Below, piece after piece: positions 37,404-47,600 of a DNA stretch of 64,000 nt. Source of the DNA: Schistosoma mansoni (taxonomy: Eukaryota; Platyhelminthes; Trematoda; Strigeidida; Schistosomatidae); contig NC_031498.1 in the NCBI RefSeq assembly GCF_000237925.1, positions 16,749,004 to 16,813,003 of the forward strand. The letters run 5' to 3'. A program made the position numbers and the translations under genes. Numbering within the stretch: position 1 is the first letter of the stretch; each line of letters opens with the position of its first letter. The notes beneath the pieces were generated by a model. The model had not been told where the DNA came from, made no database searches, and saw only the letters and a list, made by a program, of their open reading frames with translations.

Positions 37404-37524
37404 TTCCAGGTTTTCCATGGTGATCTAGCTTCAATTGACTCACGCTTTCAACTATGAAAATTCTTAACTTATTTGATTAGAAGATCAGAATTATATAAAT
37501 ATAAACAAGTTATTATCTTAGTAA

Positions 37525-37970
37525 TGTCAAGTTCAATACAAATGTCAAGACAGTTCTACTGTATGGAGCGGAAACTTGGAGAACTACGAAAGCCATCATC
37601 CAGAAGATACAAGTGTTTATTACCAGTTGTCTACGCAAGATACTTCGGATCCGTTGGCCAGACAATATCAGCAACATTCTACTGTGGGAGAGAACAAACC
37701 ATATTTCAGTGGAGGAAGAAATCAGGAAGAAGAGCTGGAGGTGAATAAGGCATACTTTGAGGAAATCATCGAACTGCATCACAAGACAAGCCCTCACATA
37801 GAATCCTAAAGGCCAAAGAACATATGACGCAGAGAAATGGAGACAGACATGAGAAAAATGAACAAGAATTGAATAGAACTAGAAAGGAAGGTCCAGGACA
37901 GATTGGGTTGGAGAATGCTGGTCGGCGGCCTATGCTCCATCGGGAGTAACAGGAGTAAGTAACAAGTAAT
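37525..37970 (+). pseudogene. RTE-clade retrotransposon 3' fragment
   Basis: Encodes, across frame changes, [20 protein letters not shown]-like sequence, then [20 protein letters not shown]-like and GWRMLVGGLCS segments matching 60060-60480. Stops and shifts throughout, with the end at gcctatgctccatcgggagt. Confidence 0.78.
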
Positions 37971-38062
37971 ATCAAGTACTAGAATGTTTGATAAGCGTTT
38001 TAACCAATATAAAGCTTGTAAACCCTCTATCTTTTCATCCGTTTTGTTTGTTTGAATAAAGA

Positions 38063-38960
38063 TTAGACTAGGACAAGGATATACGTAGTGAAGTAGTCGA
38101 ACGCGTGGACAACTTCAGTTATCTTGGAAATCTGATCAGCCCTAATGGGTTGGTGTCTGACGAAATCTCAGCACGGATTCAAAAAGCTCGTTTGGCTTTT
38201 GCCAACTTACGTCACCTATGGAGAAGACGAGATATCTGTCTATCGATTAAGGGACGAGTATACTGCGTAGCAGTTCGCTCTGTTCTACTTTACGGCTGCA
38301 AAACATGGCCATTAAGAGTAGAAGATACTCGTAGGTTACTAGTATTTGACCACAGATGCCTTAGAAATATTGCTCGCATCTGCTGGGATCACCAGGTAAG
38401 TAAGATTGGGGTTAGACACAGAGTATTAGGGAACGATGGTAAATCAGTTGATGAGGTGATAATAAGTGATCGACTAAGATGGTGGGGCCACGTGTTACGT
38501 ATGCCCTGAAATCGATTACCACGACGCACTATGCTGACTAGTATATTAGATGGTTAGGAAGAGAGTTAGGGGCGGTCAAACCAAAACATGGCATCAGTGC
38601 TTGAAGTCACTCACTTCTAGTCTGAGCCATGTTGGTAGATGCAGACTACCTGGTTGGGGTCCATGTGACTATCGTAACCAATGGTTGGAGACTCTAGGTG
38701 ACATGACTCAGAATCGATCACAATGGTGTAAGTGTATACACTCTTTATCTTCCCTTAAACCTTGAGATTGAAGTTGCTTCATATCTGTCTTTCTTCATAT
38801 AATATATCCTTATATACAACCTTTCTTTTATATATTACCGTCACTAAACTAACTACTTCTATGAATTCGATGTTCATCTTGTTGTGATGATGAGGTATGG
38901 CAACTTGGACCGATACATATGTGTGTCTGATCTTACGTTGTAGCTGACTGACTGATATAT
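38063..38960 (+). pseudogene. family E: RTE/SR2-like retrotransposon C-terminal ORF and 3' end
   Basis: 38105-38509 reads VDNFSYLGNLISPNGLVSDE, SVLLYGCKTWPLRVEDTRRL, FDHRCLRNIARICWDH, DGKSVDEV, LRWWGHVLRMP, then a frameshift into 38550-38765 (KRVRGGQTKTWHQCLKSLTS, YRNQWLETLGDM, CIHSLSSLKP). This is the region after the reverse transcriptase in RTE-like elements. The 3' part ends gtagctgactgactg near 38960. The longest E copy; not intact. Confidence 0.82.
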
Positions 38961-40349
38961 ATTATATATTCATCTACTCTTCAATAAGAGCTGAAATCGT
39001 GAAAACTATGTGAATATATATTATTATACAATTGACTTTTACAATTTATGATAGTGTAGCTAATCACCAACGTATATTTACATAAATACTTACATCTATT
39101 GATCTTTCATTTTGATTACGTAATAGCTTATAATAATTATAATTATATATGGTATGACGACCTGCTTAAACATCTCGGTTACCTATTCCTGCTATTTAGA
39201 TATTTCAACAAGTGTACAACCTTTCCGTTGTATAAGTTACAAAAGGTCCAACCAGAGATATCGTGATTCCTGGCTGACAATATACAGCAAAAACAATGTA
39301 CATGATTTAGATTTTGACTAACTGGACTATTAACATCTAACTGATGATCATTCAATCCTTGTTGTCAAGATCAATCAAGAAGTTATTCAATTTAAAAATC
39401 TATTACTAAGAGGATGTTAAATTTTTTTCATTTTCCAAAAAAAAAATTAAAAAAAAATGACTGACCTGAAATTTCATTGCTTTAATTAAGTTTTTTTTTT
39501 ACATTTTGAAGAGAGAGAGAGAGGGAGGAGGGAAAGATGAAGATAATTTTTTTTTAATCTTTTTTTCTTCATAGGTAAATCTTCCTCATACACACACACA
39601 CAGACAAAATAAAATAAAACTAAAGGGAAAGAAAGAGTGTAAAGGAATGAAGTGGAAGAAGAAGTAAGGTAAATGTGGTTCATTTAAACACTCTAAGTTT
39701 GTAAATTTTCAAGTTCATGTCAATATAGGTTGTTGTATTCATTGTGTATCTATACATCTATAAGTGAGTGCATAGTAATTCCCTAAGGAGAATTATTTGA
39801 AGAGAGAAAGGTAACCCACAAAACCTTTTTCAACTCCCTAAGGAATATTACCACAAAAATTGAATATATACCAAGAGACTAATTCGTTTGGGGAAAATAG
39901 TAGTGCATTCAAATATATATATATATATATATATTCAGTTGTATCAAGGGAGTTATAAAGAATAGATGAATATACATATACATATATACATAGATACTAA
40001 AGGGACTAACAGATCAATTTAAAATGTTCTCTAGAATGCTTCAATGTATCTATGGTTGTGTACTGATGTATATAGATGTATATAGATATAACTATATAAC
40101 ATCTACATACAACCCCCCCCTCAATGATAACGGTAGATTTAAGTGGTTATTACAAAATTAACCAATCATAAATGAGGATTTTGCTTAAATTGAGTTTATC
40201 TAATCATTTGAATAATAATAATAAACACCATAGTGATTAAGAATTTATTAGAACATTTCAAAATTTTAGGTAAGTCATTCTCTTTTACTGTAACCATAGT
40301 TAATAAAGTGTAATTTTTGAGCCTTTTTTAAAAATGTTATTATGTATAG
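38961..40349. other. intergenic, low complexity in part
   Basis: GA-rich and CA-rich runs (39510-39610) and a TA run (39912-39934). No coding or ribozyme signal. Confidence 0.4.
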
Positions 40350-40557
40350 TAAGCAAAGATGGATAGTGGCTAGCAGTGGAATCCAGTTTGAAGTGCGTTT
40401 CGTTCTATTTTGGGACTCGTCAGCTGAATGTACCTGCATCTCAGAGTTGATGTTCACTCTGGGACTCGAACCCAGTACCGTTTGCTTCAAATACCATCGC
40501 GTTATCCAATCGGCCACTGAATCCTGATAGCTACTTGCTTGTGCCGTGGAGTGAACA
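40350..40557 (-). mobile_element. family A element
   Basis: Minus unit: agcaaagatggatagtggct, hammerhead complement (gtgcgtttcgttctattttg, core intact CTGACGA, stem II GTCC/GAAC), gggactcgaacccagtaccg, gttatccaatcggccactga, tgatagctacttgcttgtgc. Junction has the AAA-type insertion. Confidence 0.8.
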
Positions 40558-40677
40558 AACAATTCAAACAAACAATACTAAATGAATGTTATTGTGTATG
40601 TTTGATAAGTAGATTAGACCAAGATGATGATATGAATATACACGATAAGAAATGATTGATTTGACTGATATACAGTC

Positions 40678-41158
40678 CATGGAGTCACTCACTTCTAGTT
40701 TGAATCATGTTGATAGATGTAGATTACTTGGTTGGAGTCCAAGTGACTATCGTAATCAATGGTTGGAGACTATAGGTGATATGGATTAGAATCGATCATA
40801 ATGATGTAGGTGTTTATGCACTCTTTGTCTACATTTATTTCTACGAACTATTTCTTTTTTTCTGTATTATATCCTTATATACAATCTTTCTTTTATATAG
40901 TCAGTCTGCTACACATATGCATCGGTCCAAGTTGCCATACCTCATTAGCACAACAAGATGACACACCGGATTCATAGAAGTAGTTAATTTAGTGGTGATA
41001 ATATATAAAAGAAAGATTGTATATAAGGATATAGTACTACTATCAAAGTGACTACTTCTGTGTATTTGGTGCTGATCTTGTTGTGCTAATGAGGTTATGG
41101 TAACTTGGGTCGATGCAGATATGTGTGCCTGAACTTACGTTGGAGCTGACTGATTGAT
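40678..41158. repeat. family E 3' ends in inverted arrangement
   Basis: Plus 40678-40899 (gactatcgtaatcaatggtt ... acaatctttcttttatat), minus about 40900-41030 (catcggtccaagttgccata ... gattgtatataaggatatag), plus 41045-41158 (gcagatatgtgtgcctgaac). The plus and minus stretches around 40870-41030 can fold on each other. Confidence 0.65.
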
Positions 41159-41287
41159 ACTATTCTTATTATTGTTAACAGTATTAAGAATAATACAAAA
41201 TCTTCAGTTGTATTGATGAACTATTGACTTATTTCTGATGAAATTTACTTTATTTAATATCAACTTGATCAAATAATAAATATTTTT

Positions 41288-41514
41288 AAATCCAATGAAT
41301 TGGATTTAAACTTCACTCCATTGCACAAACAAGTGGCTATCAGGACTCAGTAGCTGAGTGGATAACGCGATGGCGTTTGAAGCGAAAGGTACTGGATTCG
41401 AGTCCCAGAGTGAACATCAACTCAGAGATGCAGGTACATCCGGCTGAAGAGTCGCAAATAGGACGAAATGCGCGTCCTGGATTCTATTGCTAGCCACTAT
41501 CCATCTTTGCTTAC
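41288..41514 (+). mobile_element. family A SINE, full unit with 13-bp TSD
   Basis: 227 bp flanked by AATAAATATTTTT at 41275-41287 and 41515-41527. Order: start aaatccaatgaattgg, gcacaaacaagtggctatca, A box gtagctgagtggataacg, B box ggattcgagtccc, hammerhead 41438-41482, tail ccactatccatctttgctta. This defines both ends of a single inserted unit. Confidence 0.88.
41438..41482 (+). ncRNA. hammerhead ribozyme motif (Smalpha type, direct GTC-CTGG junction)
   Basis: Stem I atccgg/ctggat, core CTGAAGA (41444-41450), stem II GTC/GAC with a G-G mismatch inside, GAAA, stem III atg-cg-cgt, GTC ending 41476 followed directly by ctggat. Confidence 0.72.
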
Positions 41515-41761
41515 AATAAATATTTTTGCTAGTAATCCCTTGACTGAATAAACATTGGTATCAATATAAAATAGTCTATATAGATCTATGAATTCCTAGA
41601 AATTATTCAATGAGTATTGGATTATTAGACCGTTCTGATTTTCAGTTCTTTAAGGACTGTGAATCTATAACCTTCCCTTTGGTTTAGAAACTGTTACTTT
41701 TAGGCTTTAAATTCACTTAATATTGTTTACTTGTATCTTCCTAGAATGAACATCAACTTTA

Positions 41762-42093
41762 GTCAGTCAGCTACAACGTAGAACCAGGCACAAATATTCA
41801 TCGGTCCAAGTTGCCATACCTCATCATCACAACAAGATGAACACCGAATTCATAGAAATAGTTAATTTAGTGGTGGTAATATATAAAAGAAAGGTTGTAT
41901 ATAAGGATATAGTATAGGAAGAAAGACAGATATGAAGCAATTTTAATCTCAAGGTTTAAGGGAAGATAAAGAGTGTATACACCTACGCCAACATCAACTT
42001 TAGAATGCAGATACATCCAGTTGATGAGTCCGAAATAGGACGAGACGCTTGTCAAACTTGATTCTACTACTAGCCATTATCCATCTTTGCTTA
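41762..42093. mobile_element. family E 3' end (minus) fused to family A 3' end (plus)
   Basis: 41762-41994 is the complement of the E end (gtcagtcagctacaacgtag ... gtttaagggaagataaagag). 41995-42093 is catcaactttagaatgcag, a decayed hammerhead (ttgatgagtccgaaatagga, gagac) and ccattatccatctttgctta. Confidence 0.7.
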
Positions 42094-42840
42094 TTTTGAA
42101 GTTATAATGCTGTTTTATAATTTATTCATCTATAAAGTAAAATCTAATCTTTGTAGATAGATGTATGTTTTTAAGTTTGTCTTCTTTCATAAGTATTACT
42201 GTCATTTTATATCCATTTTTGGCATTTAAATACTCTGTTCATCTTAAACTTGTTATTCGAGTCCTTCTAATTCCTTGACTTTTAATTTGCCTGATATCAT
42301 TTCCATTAACGTTCCTGTCTAATAGAGTCAGTCTTTCAATGATAAGATACGAGAACCATGTATTTTAATTAGTTCACCTAATTGATATCGTAATGGATTG
42401 TTGGTTCATCAGTTATTCCATACTCTTTCTATCATCACTCTCATCTAACTGACTCGGTGCAACTATGTACTGTTATCATTTGCATCATATCATTTAGTAG
42501 TAAGAAATGTAGAATTCGGCAATCATTTCATACCAGTAGAGGATTTAACATTTATATCTACTAATAGCTCTGACATGAATCGAGCCCATGACTTTCGATA
42601 ACTTGTACTGAGTACTTCATACATAAAGTAATAAAATCTGACTCCGGTAACACATAGTAGTACATTAAACTAATACTTTAGATCCAAGTACCTTGATTAC
42701 ATCTATATTTTAGCAAAGTATACTTATACTCTTCACGGAATCTATGTTTTCATGAGAATCTAAACCTGCCTAATTAGCGAATCATTCACATAGCACTGAA
42801 TTTAATATTTGGAAATATTGTACTGAAGGAAAATGTAAGA
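42094..42840. other. intergenic, nothing recognised
   Basis: A+T-rich; no coding motif or repeat of this window recognised. Confidence 0.4.
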
Positions 42841-43240
42841 GGGGACTATCGAATGTATTCGAATAAAAAATTACGTAACATCTTAGTAAAATCTGAGAAC
42901 CATACAGTAAATACTTCATTTACAAGATGTTAATCAATTGTTTCAGACTTCACTGTTCCTTCATTTTACAGTAATCATTCTTTGTTCTCATTCGCTTTCC
43001 TTCGATATTCTTACCCTTCTGCCATCAGGTATTTCACTTTCTATTGACAATACATACTACTTATATCTGTCGACATCAGTAGCACACACCGAATTCGTCT
43101 CACCTTTTTGCGATCGTTGTACTCGCCGTGTTACTTTCTTCTCTTTTGCAGTCTATGTCACAATCTCCATCAAAATGTCGAGCCTGTGGAACGTTGACCT
43201 TCATAGCTATATCATTTAATCCTCCTAAGAAGGAAAAGTA
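42841..43240 (+). repeat. dispersed repeat H, copy 1
   Basis: ttagtaaaatctgagaacca, atcattctttgttctcattc and atacatactacttatatctg recur inverted at 45333-46062. The piece here has no D insertion and so gives the empty site for D10. Confidence 0.6.
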
Positions 43241-43254
43241 AATGAACGAATAAA

Positions 43255-43395
43255 TTAATGAATACAAATAATATATATTTGATTAACCACATTTTATCCA
43301 AACATTCTTGGAGGTCAAGTAGTACTACACCAGCTCCTTTATCAGGTTTACTTAAGATGAAATCCTTATTTCTTTTCAGAAGCATTAGCTAATCC
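43255..43395 (-). pseudogene. Penelope-like reverse transcriptase relic
   Basis: Minus strand reads MLLKRNKDFILSKPDKGAGV, then VLLDLQECLDKMW. The NKD..I.KPDKG.GVV.LD pattern is the N-terminal RT motif of Penelope-like elements. Cut off by the LTR at 43401. Confidence 0.65.
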
Positions 43396-43400
43396 AAATG

Positions 43401-43921
43401 TGTTGTATCCCGAAGAGAATTGTGAATGGTAACTTATGAGGACTATTAGTGGACCTATGTAATATGTATATTTCCTATTGTATAATTGTTAAGTAATTAA
43501 CCTAATCATATTCGTGTTCCTCTTATCATTAGCTTTATTTTGACCTTTGAACTATTATTATACGATTCTTGAGTTATCATCAGTTTATTGATTACTTTTC
43601 CCCCCTATTCACAGCTACATTTGGCCAAGTCTTGTACAAACGTTATTTTCTATTTTATGGTACGATATGGTCTGTCTGGTTGGTATATAAACCCAGTATG
43701 TTTGTGAATAATGATTCATACCGCAGAGGCTGTTATTGGTGTTTTGGACTTAACTGGCTGGGCTAGGCAGATAGCAGGACTGATAAGTACTCAAGACTGC
43801 TCGTACGGTTTTCGTGTGTTACTATCCCAATCGATAATTCGGTACTCCCTGATTGTCAGTCTCATCAAGTCACACATTAACTAGGCATCCACTCGGCCAC
43901 AAGATATAACAAAATGATTCT
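43401..43921 (+). mobile_element. solo LTR (515-bp family), copy 2 with perfect TSD
   Basis: 521 bp, TGTTGTATC...GATATAACA, flanked by AAATG on both sides (43396-43400 and 43922-43926). TATA-like ggtatataaaccc near 43682. No adjacent internal sequence. Confidence 0.9.
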
Positions 43922-44060
43922 TAGTTAATAAATTATTCTTACTGCATTGTATATTAACGTATCTATGATCTTGTGCCGACATCCTCACAAAATCTTCAGC
44001 ATATCAAATCCATATATATATCATTGTCTAATTTCGTTTTTCTTTTTCTTTTATTAAAAG

Positions 44061-44611
44061 GGGGGAAACAAAGAAGAATGTATGATTTACATAAGATTAA
44101 TGAAATCCCTACTATTCATTCAGAACTAAATATACCATTAGATTTACGTCTTTATAATAAATTAAATAAAACAAAAAAATTTAAAATAAAACATGAAAAA
44201 TTTAAAAAATTTTATAAATCTAAATCATATTTATCTAAACAAAAATTGAAAAATAATCATCCTCAACAACAACACCCCCACCACCCCCAGCAACAACAAA
44301 AACAACACCCCGACCCCCAACCCCAGAAACACCACCCCTACCCCCAGCAACAACACTTATCCTATTCATCTATTGATTCAAATATATTAATTTGTTCAAT
44401 ATGTCATATGGAAACAATGAATTTCAATATATTTGTACAACATATGTCCTTACACTTAAATCAATCTAAATTATCTAATCAATTATTGAATGAATTTATT
44501 TCAATTATAAATCAAAAAATATTCAATAATAATAAAAATAATAAACATAATCAATTATTATGTAATATATGTAATCATCTATTGAATATGGATCAATTTA
44601 CAGAATTAATG
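44061..44611 (+). CDS. zinc-finger gene exon 1 (finger 1, first half of finger 2)
   Basis: Acceptor tcttttattaaaag, donor gtatgt; coding from ATG 44078, ending in phase 0. A basic Lys-rich N-terminus is followed by a Gln/His/Pro-rich low-complexity tract (about 44261-44360) encoded by cytosine-rich sequence quite unlike the surrounding A+T-rich DNA. Finger 1 is ICSICHMETMNFNIFVQHMS followed by LH. The first Cys pair of finger 2 (LLCNIC) is near the end. If an upstream exon exists, the protein could start before this ATG. Confidence 0.82.
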
Positions 44612-47600
44612 GTATGTATCCCCCCCCATCTTTTTTTCTTTCTTTTTTCTTCTTTTTCTTTCTTTTTTTTCTTTTTTTATTGATTTAATAAAAGATAATA
44701 AAGTGTAGTACCGTGCTTCATAAATTATTCACCTTGATAAACGTTATAATACAAATCTTAACGATGTATAATAACATCAGAAGGTGAAGAGTAATGGCAA
44801 CTACATTTTTATTGACAAATAATGAAGGTCAGAATGATGTAAGCATATGAGCAAATGTTAGTAAGCGAAACATGACACATGACACGCGTATTGGAGATAG
44901 CTGGTAAGCCAACTACTCGAGAGAGTGAAGCGAAAGATAATACGTATTGGAGATGGTGAGGAAGCCAACTCGAGAGTGAAGCGAAAGATAATGCGTATTG
45001 GAGATGGCAAGGAAGCCAACTACTCGAGAGAGTGAAGCGAAAGATAATGCGTATTGAAGATGGCGAGGAAGCCAACTCATTTTAATCAAGCGTTCGTTAA
45101 TATTTAGTCAGACAAAACTGAATGACAGACATATGGTAAATAGGATAAGAAGGGTACACACAACTACGCTCATACAAAATGGTCAGGATTAATAAGTGAA
45201 TAATTGACAAGATCAAAATATGACTCATAATGTATAGGTGAATTGGCTTGGCCAGAAGCTAGAATAAAGTATATGGGACTTAACAAAATAACCGATACTA
45301 AAAAAGATTTAATGTGATAATGTATGCTACTGATATTGATAGATATAAGTAGTATGTATCATTCATAGAAAGTGATATGTATGGAAGTAGAAGGTTAGGA
45401 AGATTAAAGAAAACATTATTTATTTATTTATTTGGACATATTGGTACAAAGAGGGCACCAGATATATATGCTCCACACAAATCTCATTTGATTTGTATGA
45501 GGGCTATGGTTTTCTTAGGGGGCCACTCCCTAAACCTTTGACCTAAAAGTCTAATCCACGAAGTAGTGAAGCATCGTGAGGAGATGCATTCCCATGGTAA
45601 TTAGTGGCCGACGATAGGTTCATACGCCATTTATTCCCTCAGGATACTGTAGCCCATGTGCACCATTGGTTTTGAATCAGGGTTTTCCAACTCCTCTAGG
45701 AGGACTTACTGTGTCCACCAACCCGGTTAAAGCACCAGACATTCGCTTTTCATCCTCTCAATTTCGTAAACAACAGTAATGTCACGAGGAGGTAGTGAGT
45801 AGGATTTCCCTGGTAGAGGCTATATACGCGTGGTCGTGTAAGAGCATTCCGAGTGGGCGGGCCTTCCCTACTCTCAGCCGTACCAAGGCTTTTGGGGGCC
45901 CAAAGAGAAGAAAACAAGAACAGAGAATGATGAGTGTTGAAACGAAAGAATAATGAAATCTGAGACAACTGATTGACATTTTTTAAATGTAGTATTTACC
46001 ATATGGTTCTCAGATTTTACTAAGATGTTCTGTAATTTTGCATTCAAACACATTCGATTGTCTCCACTTGTGTGTTCTTGTTCACTACAACATGTTGCTC
46101 AATTGACTTAAGCCTGGTCCATCATATTTTACATTACACCAATATGGATACTCACACGGAGGCTTAAAATCTGTACTCACCACTTTAAAATGAGAGCATT
46201 TTATTGCGTACTATATATTTTTACTTGTACTTACATATTGATGACACTTTACACAGTAGCTAGCAATAGAATCGTGAAAGGGTGTTTTATTCTGTTAAGA
46301 CTTGACAGCTAAGTGTTGTTACTATTGTACTTTATTAACTTGGAGAAGGTTTCAGTTAAAATATCGATAGTTGGATTGATGAACGCTAGTTTCATATCTT
46401 ATATCAAGAGAAAAAAGACGATTTCAAACGAATTCTATAAATTGTACCATTAAACGAAGATATTGTTACTAAAATGTTTCAATACTAGAATCAACAAATG
46501 AGATTATTTATATTCAGATAAGATAATGGTTGGAGGTAGTCAACAGGAAACCATGGACATAGGTTTCGTGCAACTTGGCTCTGGTCAGCATGGTGTACCT
46601 GTAATCTTGAGGAAACTGATGCTTCCTGGTGTATTCGATCCCGTGTCACGCAGCTTCACAGTCAGTCAATTGTAAATACATCTCAGACCTACAGCAGGTC
46701 AGTCGCAGCTCAGGTAGCCCAGTGGTAACATCTCTGACTGTGAAGCAGGGTGACATAGGATCGAGTCCGTCAGGAAGTATCAATTTCCTCAAGATTACAA
46801 GTACACCATGCTTAACAGAGCCAAATTGCACGAAACCTATGTCCATGGTTTCCTGTTCACTATCTTCAACCACCGTCTTACCTCAACATAGTACACACAG
46901 TGTCGAGTCACCTAGACTAGTAGCCACATTGCCACTTGGTCGATAGTATTTGATATGCACTGAGAAGGACTTGACACACATGACATTGATCACCACCCAG
47001 TGATTAATCAATTGTAAATTTTTTATGTAAGAATGACCATAAAGTTAACATCTTACATCTAACTTTTCCCCCAAATTTTGAAGGTAATATGTAGATTTGA
47101 ATGAAAATGCTATTTTGTCTGTCTTCTTCAGCTTCTAGTTGCCCATTTGATAACATTCCACTAAATTTTCAAACGATTAACAAACTTAGTCGGGTAGACT
47201 GAATTAATTCAAGAACATTCATCCTATCAATATCAGTCTAGTTAGATTTCGAATCCAAGCAAAATATTTGAAGTTAACGGTCATCTATATAATTCTCTGA
47301 TGGAGTTTTGTTCTCTGAGCTGGATGGTTTGGTCGTGGAGCTTTCATTGTCCTTCTGAACGACATCATCAGAACAAACTTCGGGTAGAAGTTCTCTGATT
47401 TCACTTTGTCATCGTGCACAAAACCTTGGTTCAGGACTGTCTAAAGGCTACATCCTATTAACCATTATACATCATAATGTTATTTGTAATAATTTCTCGT
47501 TAATGATATTTTTTCAGATGACTGTTGAAAATCCACTTCAATAAATGCTAAACTACTAAATTCTGAATATTTTATAGTTGAAATGATGAGTCAATTGAAG

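Larger units (their letters stand above)
36918..37462 (+). mobile_element. family B fold-back interrupted by assembly gap
   Basis: Left arm catagtgaaagcgtgagtca runs into 200 N. After the gap comes a minus tRNA-like unit (gagattcgaacccagcacct), leader complement, then a plus hammerhead (37358-37403) and right arm gcttcaattgactcacgctt to 37462. Confidence 0.82.

Noticed and set aside
42938-43219. 93-codon plus-strand frame
   Set aside because: Lies in dispersed repeat H and is not conserved in the second copy.
44885-45079. CRISPR-like array
   Set aside because: Units are contiguous tandem repeats without unique spacers, in a eukaryotic intron.
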